In this document: piece after piece, positions 59,673 through 64,000 of the stretch
Layout: every line of letters begins with the position of its first letter
Position numbering within the stretch: the stretch's first letter is position 1
Assembly: GCA_002245855.1 (NCBI GenBank)
Contig: NOUX01000003.1
Span: forward strand, 310,001-374,000
Length of the DNA stretch: 64,000 nucleotides
Source of the DNA: Sphingobacterium cellulitidis
Lineage (GTDB): Bacteria > Bacteroidota > Bacteroidia > Sphingobacteriales > Sphingobacteriaceae
Direction: 5' to 3'
Program-made: the position numbers and the translations under genes
Notes under the pieces: model-generated
What the model saw: the letters and a program-made list of their open reading frames with translations, nothing else
Database searches by the model: none
Told to the model about the DNA's origin: nothing

Positions 59673-60343
59673 AAAAACAACTCATAATCCTGTTTTTTAT
59701 CTGTCTTTCAACGTTGACTTTCGGACAAAGCTATGTGACCATTATCTATGATGCCAAGCATCTTGCCATCGTAAACGAGAACGGTGCGATCAGATTGGCT
59801 TCTGAACAGACCCATAACAATATGCTGGGTAATATCCGAGGACGGATCGACGACATCAATGTTAACCTTTCTTCCGTGGTGCTGGTCCAAAACATGATTC
59901 ACCGATCATTGACCGAAGTGGATCGGGTTTTGAAGTCCGGCCGCTCTGCGCTCCATATTTCAAGGCTCGTTCAGGACATTGCCACGCACAGCACAAAAAT
60001 GCTGGAAACCGCCAAAGGAGAACCGTGGTTGTTGCTCTTTGCCGAAGATGTTGCCCGACAGCTCAAAGACAGGGGAATAAACCTTGCTGCCGAAGTCTCC
60101 GATTTTGTTCTCCAAGAGGGAAAAAACGTATTGATGGACTACGAAAAAAGAGATCACCTCATGCGGAAAATCATTTTGGAACTAAAAGTTATACGGGCAT
60201 TGGTATTCAGTATGGAAAGATCAATGTATTGGGCAAAAATCAACGGTGTACTGAAAACGGCAAACCCTTACCGCAATTTCATCAACATGGACAAACGCAA
60301 AGCGGACGAGATCATACGAAACTATTATCTACTAAAGGACTGA
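59669..60343 (+). CDS. Conjugation protein of a tandem triplet, copy 3
   Basis: The 224-residue paralogue has a signal peptide ending TFGQ and the end MYWAKINGVLKTANPYRNFINMDKRKADEIIRNYYLLKD. It is closer to copy 1 than to copy 2 over LLLFAEDVARQLKDRGINLAAEVSDFVL. All three are presumably periplasmic parts of the transfer apparatus. Confidence 0.75.
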   Translation: MKKQLIILFFICLSTLTFGQSYVTIIYDAKHLAIVNENGAIRLASEQTHNNMLGNIRGRIDDINVNLSSVVLVQNMIHRSLTEVDRVLKSGRSALHISRLVQDIATHSTKMLETAKGEPWLLLFAEDVARQLKDRGINLAAEVSDFVLQEGKNVLMDYEKRDHLMRKIILELKVIRALVFSMERSMYWAKINGVLKTANPYRNFINMDKRKADEIIRNYYLLKD

Positions 60344-60345
60344 AC

Positions 60346-61134
60346 ATGAAAAAAATATTTATCACCGGCTTACTGCTGTACCTGTTTTCCATCACCGGAA
60401 CGATGGCACAGAATGTGAAGCGACAGACCGACAAACATATCGTGCATCAACAGGAGCGCATGGTTCATAAGCAATGGGATCGAAAGAAGTTTACACCGAC
60501 AAGTGGTTTTCTTGGCCTAAACTATCAATATTGGCTCACCTGGGCGTGGCATCCCAATTACCCCAAGACCGACCGCCGTCCGTTGAGCGGTACAGGTCCG
60601 CAAACCCTGCGCATGGGTATGGTAATGGCCATGCAACAGACAGACGAAGCGTATAAAAAACATGCGGATACCATCCGAAACGTAGCGGTGACCGAAGCCC
60701 TCAATTATTCCGGTCTGGTCACGGATGCAGACCCTTTATGGCTTATTTATTACCGCAGGGAATTTGGAAATCTGATTGATGATACGGACACCGATCCGCT
60801 CGCCGGACTTTCACCGGACGTCGGTGATTATTTGAGGAACAAAGGTTTATTGGAATGGTACAACGAAGAACGTGCAGAATTGAAAGAACGGTTGGAAGCG
60901 ACCCGAACGACCACGCTTGACCGTGGTAGCCGCATCATGGTTTATCATCGTTTACTTGCGGAACACCGGAAACTACTGTCCGCATGGGAAGCAAAAAAGA
61001 ACTATGCCAACAAATTCCTTTTATTGAGCAAAAGCCGTGACCGTCTGCAAAGTGAGAACCCCGATCTGCCGGAGTTTGCAACGGATCGTTCCGATGTACA
61101 GATTGCAGAGGACATCCTAAAAAGAACCAAATAA
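60346..61134 (+). CDS. Exported conjugation protein of unknown function
   Basis: ATG 60346, 2 bp after the previous stop, begins a 262-residue protein with a signal peptide ending TMAQ. The mature part has FTPTSGFLGLNYQYWLTWAWHPNYPKTDRRPLSG, a Trp/Tyr-rich stretch, then helical regions. It recurs in Bacteroidota tra operons at this place as far as I can recall, but I cannot name the family. It lies 19 bp before traJ. Confidence 0.68.
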   Translation: MKKIFITGLLLYLFSITGTMAQNVKRQTDKHIVHQQERMVHKQWDRKKFTPTSGFLGLNYQYWLTWAWHPNYPKTDRRPLSGTGPQTLRMGMVMAMQQTDEAYKKHADTIRNVAVTEALNYSGLVTDADPLWLIYYRREFGNLIDDTDTDPLAGLSPDVGDYLRNKGLLEWYNEERAELKERLEATRTTTLDRGSRIMVYHRLLAEHRKLLSAWEAKKNYANKFLLLSKSRDRLQSENPDLPEFATDRSDVQIAEDILKRTK

Positions 61135-61153
61135 CGAAAAAGAAAATCACGAT

Positions 61154-62296
61154 ATGGACTTTATAAACATGACGGGGCTAATGCCCCGTTTTTTATTGCA
61201 GGGAAATCCTGTAAATGTGCCGGACTCTTTTAAAGACACGTTCAACTTTTTGCAAGGGAACGGTGTCTATGAGGAGGGTGTAATGCACTTTCTCAAAGGC
61301 ATGAAAAACACGATATGGACACACTTCGACACGTTCATAACCGATGCACAGGCCCTTGCTGCCATTTTCATGCTCATATTCTTTGCCATCAAATCCTACG
61401 AAATGATGGCGGGCGACAAGAAAATGGAAATCATGCCGTTATTGCGCCCGTTCGGGCTGGTGATGGTCATCATCTGGTGGGGAACATTTACCCGCGTACT
61501 TGCGTATCCGACGGACATCGTGGCCGCCAAGACAGAAAGCCTGTTTGACAGCGGACAGATCGAAGTAAACAACCTGCGCCTACAACGGGCAAAACTCATG
61601 GTCGATGTTGCCGATCAGCTGACCACGATACAGGCCGAGACCGAGGTTGCCGAAAAAGAAGCGGATACGTGGTACGGACAGGCTTGGGATGCGGTCACTT
61701 CAACCGTAAAGGAGGGGTTTTCGACCGTATGGAATACGGTTACCCAGATCAGGAACAGGATGCAGGTAGGTTTTCAGCTACTGATGACCTATACATTGGA
61801 AACGTTGGCGGTTTGGATACTGCGTATTTGCGTTTACATTATATTCATTATCCAGATCATCTATTCGACCGTCCTAATCATATTGGGCCCCTTTTCCGTC
61901 GCCGTAAGTATCCTGCCCGCCTTTAGGGATTCCTTTGGTACATGGATAGCCCGGTTTATCAGCGTAAACCTGTATTCGGGGATTGCCTACCTCGTCATGC
62001 ACATAGCGAGCCTGTTTCAACAATATGCGATGGAAGCCGAGATTACCCGGTATCAACAGCTCCTTGACAGCACGGGCGACACGATGGAGAAAATGGGCTG
62101 GTTTGCGGGCAACGGACTTTTAAGTTTTGGCATCGTCATCGTGACGTTTCTGATCGGAGGATTGACCATGCTCACCGTGCCGAGTATCAGCACATGGATC
62201 GTATCGACAAGTGGCATCACTTCGGCCGCAAGCACAATGGGGCGTGGAGCATCCAATATGGGCCGTTCCGCAAGAAAGATAATCGCCAAGTTCTAA
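61154..62296 (+). CDS. traJ: TraJ, VirB6-like inner-membrane protein
   Basis: The 380-residue protein has at least five membrane segments: FITDAQALAAIFMLIFFAIK, LVMVIIWWGTF, then after a helical charged loop YTLETLAVWILRICVYIIFIIQIIYSTVLIILGPFSVAVSI, and a C-terminal pair. The ILGPFSVAVSILPAFRDSFGTWIARFISVNLYSGIAYLV block is typical of TraJ. It forms part of the inner-membrane channel. Confidence 0.92.
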   Translation: MDFINMTGLMPRFLLQGNPVNVPDSFKDTFNFLQGNGVYEEGVMHFLKGMKNTIWTHFDTFITDAQALAAIFMLIFFAIKSYEMMAGDKKMEIMPLLRPFGLVMVIIWWGTFTRVLAYPTDIVAAKTESLFDSGQIEVNNLRLQRAKLMVDVADQLTTIQAETEVAEKEADTWYGQAWDAVTSTVKEGFSTVWNTVTQIRNRMQVGFQLLMTYTLETLAVWILRICVYIIFIIQIIYSTVLIILGPFSVAVSILPAFRDSFGTWIARFISVNLYSGIAYLVMHIASLFQQYAMEAEITRYQQLLDSTGDTMEKMGWFAGNGLLSFGIVIVTFLIGGLTMLTVPSISTWIVSTSGITSAASTMGRGASNMGRSARKIIAKF

Positions 62297-62317
62297 CCCC
62301 TCTAAACACGTAATGCT

Positions 62318-62938
62318 ATGATAATAAAAAATATTGAAGCCAAGATCAGGCTTGCCACCGTTATTGCCGGGGCAAGTCTGATTGCCGCCGTGCTCATGGT
62401 GATGACAGTATCTTTTTTTGCCTACAAACAGGTAGGTAATGCACGTAAATCCGTGTATATACTTGACGCTAACAACGTTCCCATGTCCGCAAGTCAAACC
62501 GATGTTGAAGTAAACAGACCCATCGAGTACCGTACACATATCAACCTTTTCCATTCACTATTTTTTACGCTCGCACCGGACGATAAATTCATCGAATACC
62601 AGATGCGAAAAGCCATGTACTTGATCGATGAATCCGGTGCATTGCAGTACAACAACCTGCGGGAAAAGGGATTTTTCAATTCCATACTGTCATCCAGTTC
62701 CGTCCTCACCATCCAGACCGATTCCATCCATGTCGATCCGGTGAAAAAGTATTTCCGCTACTATGGTAAACAGACCATAGATCGGCGTAGCTCGACGGTG
62801 ATACGCACATTGGTCACGGAGGGCTATTTGCGAGACCTTGATGTGCGTACGGAGAACAATGGTCACGGTATATTGATAACCCGATGGAAAACGCTCGAAA
62901 ACAAAGACATCAGCTATGTTCAAAAAAATAACTTCTAA
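62318..62938 (+). CDS. traK: TraK, VirB8-like channel protein
   Basis: The 206-residue protein has a short cytosolic N-terminus (IKNIEAKIRLATVI), one membrane helix (AGASLIAAVLMVMTVSFFAYKQV) and a periplasmic domain with YRTHINLFHSLFFTLAPDDKFIEYQMRKAMYLID and later IRTLVTEGYLRDLDVRTENN. This is the TraK pattern and is comparable with VirB8. The end overlaps the next gene by 23 bp. Confidence 0.93.
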   Translation: MIIKNIEAKIRLATVIAGASLIAAVLMVMTVSFFAYKQVGNARKSVYILDANNVPMSASQTDVEVNRPIEYRTHINLFHSLFFTLAPDDKFIEYQMRKAMYLIDESGALQYNNLREKGFFNSILSSSSVLTIQTDSIHVDPVKKYFRYYGKQTIDRRSSTVIRTLVTEGYLRDLDVRTENNGHGILITRWKTLENKDISYVQKNNF

Positions 62939-63356
62939 CCGCCCGCCCGACACAACGGTGTGGACAGCATTTTACAGGGAGTTTGGCAAGTATATCGATG
63001 GAAGCATCGCACGTTCCAAACGGTTCCTTGAAGCCCGGCCACGTACGGTATTTTTTGCAATGGTGGTAAGCATCCTCGTTTCCGTTGGATGCTTTCTTTT
63101 TCTCCCAAAAGAAATACCGCAAAAAGACACTGCACAGCTTTCCGTACAACAACCCTTAATGGACGGAATGGGCGGTATTGTCACGACCGTTTCAGCTCTA
63201 AAGGAACTGCTGGAAATCCGTACCATCCTCGACAGTCTGATGGAAAAAGAAAACTTGGACAGCTCCGACAGCCTGCTAATGGAAAGAGCCATCGACAGGA
63301 TGCAAATCCTCGAAAAAAGATTGGCCGAAGCAAACAAACACCACAATTCACCTTAA
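62916..63356 (+). CDS. traL: TraL-like small membrane protein
   Basis: The 146-residue product has a long cytosolic N-terminus (WTAFYREFGKYIDGSIARSKRFLEARPRTVF), one membrane helix (FAMVVSILVSVGCFLFL) and a periplasmic helical tail with coiled coil (ILDSLMEKENLDSSDSLLMERAIDRMQILEKRLAEA). Position between TraK and TraM supports TraL, but the sequence match is less direct. Confidence 0.7.
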   Translation: MFKKITSNRPPDTTVWTAFYREFGKYIDGSIARSKRFLEARPRTVFFAMVVSILVSVGCFLFLPKEIPQKDTAQLSVQQPLMDGMGGIVTTVSALKELLEIRTILDSLMEKENLDSSDSLLMERAIDRMQILEKRLAEANKHHNSP

Positions 63357-63368
63357 TACAATCCAAAT

Positions 63369-64000
63369 ATGAAGATTAATTTCAGACAACCGCGCTATGT
63401 GCTACCCCTCCTAGTGTTGCCCTTTCTATGCCTGTTCTTCTATGTCTATCGGACAGGTTTTGCAAAGGATGAAGCTCCCCAGCAAGAGGGCGATCCCTTG
63501 CAGGGACAGATTGCCGATGTATCGGAGGACGTCAAGAACCGTGCGCTATCCGACAAACTTGCCGCCTATCGTGAGCAGTACCGCCGTGGTGACGGCTATA
63601 CGGCAATAGGCCAGTTACAGGAAGAAAGAGCCGAACAATTCCGTTTCGACGAAATGTACAACGAAGAAGAAAAGCGAAGACTTGATTCCATCGAGCGGGC
63701 GCTCAAAAACAAACGGCCGTTTTCCATCAATGGAGATTTAGGGAATGATGACGAGGACAGAGCCTTGCAACAGGCCCTTTCGTCATTGCAACGAAAATCC
63801 GAACCGACCAGAGAGACGCCGGACAAGACCGACCCAATGGAACTTTTCCGTATGCAGATGGCCTATGCGGACAGTATGGCAAGGGCAAACGATCCTGAGG
63901 AACAGGCTGCCCGTAGGGAACGTGAGCGCATGGAGGAAGCGAAACGGGAACTCGAAAACCAACCCCTCTTATCTGTCTCCAAATACGCTACAAATCAAGG
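63369..64000 (+). CDS. traM: TraM, VirB10-like, partial
   Basis: From ATG 63369 the frame stays open to the window end (about 210 residues). The start KINFRQPRYVLPLLVLPFLCLFFYVYRTGF is a membrane anchor. A charged periplasmic stretch follows with GDPLQGQIADVSEDVKNRALSDKLAAYREQYR and a Glu/Arg-rich helical segment (DPEEQAARRERERMEEAKRELE). TraM of Bacteroidota corresponds to VirB10; the C-terminal half is missing here. Confidence 0.9.
   Translation, partial: MKINFRQPRYVLPLLVLPFLCLFFYVYRTGFAKDEAPQQEGDPLQGQIADVSEDVKNRALSDKLAAYREQYRRGDGYTAIGQLQEERAEQFRFDEMYNEEEKRRLDSIERALKNKRPFSINGDLGNDDEDRALQQALSSLQRKSEPTRETPDKTDPMELFRMQMAYADSMARANDPEEQAARRERERMEEAKRELENQPLLSVSKYATNQ

Larger units (their letters stand above)
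7714..64000. mobile_element. Integrative and conjugative element (left end and most of the backbone; right end outside the window)
   Basis: The element starts within the 3' part of tRNA-Met and carries, in order, a tyrosine integrase, cargo (metal resistance, efflux, regulators), RteC, excisionase-like proteins, TOPRIM primases, MobC/relaxase and a TraA-to-TraM transfer module of the CTnDOT type found in Bacteroidota. The last visible gene, traM, is cut by the window edge, so later tra genes and attR lie beyond 64000. The exact attL core is not defined: the 3' end of the tRNA (about 7700-7723) is the natural candidate, and a direct copy of it should flank the far end. Confidence 0.85.

Overview
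The window comes from a member of the Bacteroidota, most likely a Sphingobacteriaceae-type genome. The signs are a Bacteroidota-type 30S protein S21, TonB-dependent receptors with a carboxypeptidase-like N-terminal domain, promoters built on a TAnnTTTG -7 box with weak ribosome binding sites, an RteC regulator, and a CTnDOT-like Tra module. Species level cannot be settled from the sequence alone.

Layout. (1) 1-7650 is ordinary chromosome: an M16 peptidase (partial), xerD, a metal-linked outer-membrane receptor cluster, tRNA-Arg(CCG), a small lipoprotein, rpsU and a HAD phosphatase. (2) From the 3' end of tRNA-Met(CAT) at 7649-7722 to the right edge the DNA is one integrative and conjugative element (ICE). 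It starts with a tyrosine integrase directly downstream of the tRNA, and its right end lies outside the window. (3) 10.0-33.2 kb is a copper/heavy-metal island: CopA ATPase, CDF exporter, azurin-like cupredoxin, several small HMA-fold proteins, a flavin/2Fe-2S reductase, an RND efflux operon with a DHA2 MFS pump, a multicopper oxidase fused to a CopB-like domain, another MFS protein and a YtkA-like His-rich protein. (4) 33.5-38.2 kb is a TetR-controlled group (P-loop ATPase, membrane proteins, DinB-like, GNAT, metallo-beta-lactamase fold) plus a UbiE-like methyltransferase. (5) 38.2-44.9 kb is an AraC regulator with a second RND operon. (6) 44.9-64 kb is the ICE backbone: an RteC-C-terminal-like protein, RteC, a structured non-coding region, two excisionase-like proteins, two TOPRIM primase-like proteins, a hierarchical tandem repeat, a broken cytosine methyltransferase, mobilisation genes and tra genes up to a TraM cut by the window end. 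This part looks clearly more GC-rich than the metal island.

Most striking signal. Eleven intergenic regions of the metal island carry the same promoter architecture. It has two 10-bp direct half-sites (consensus near AATATCACAA) with a 21-bp period, then 24 bp, then an (A/T)NTTTG box. Ten of the eleven keep the whole spacing; the CDF site is degenerate. This is the expected layout of an AraC-type activator operator just upstream of a Bacteroidota -7 box. The island itself encodes two small proteins joining an N-terminal HMA-type CxxC metal-binding domain to an AraC HTH domain, and a third that lacks the CxxC domain. I infer a one-component metal-sensing activator system running the whole island as one regulon.

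Other items of note are small HMA proteins in which SxHC replaces CxxC, several decayed genes, TetR palindromes at two promoters, a possible RteR-like structured RNA downstream of rteC, and a 16/48/96-bp nested minisatellite next to the primase and mobilisation genes.
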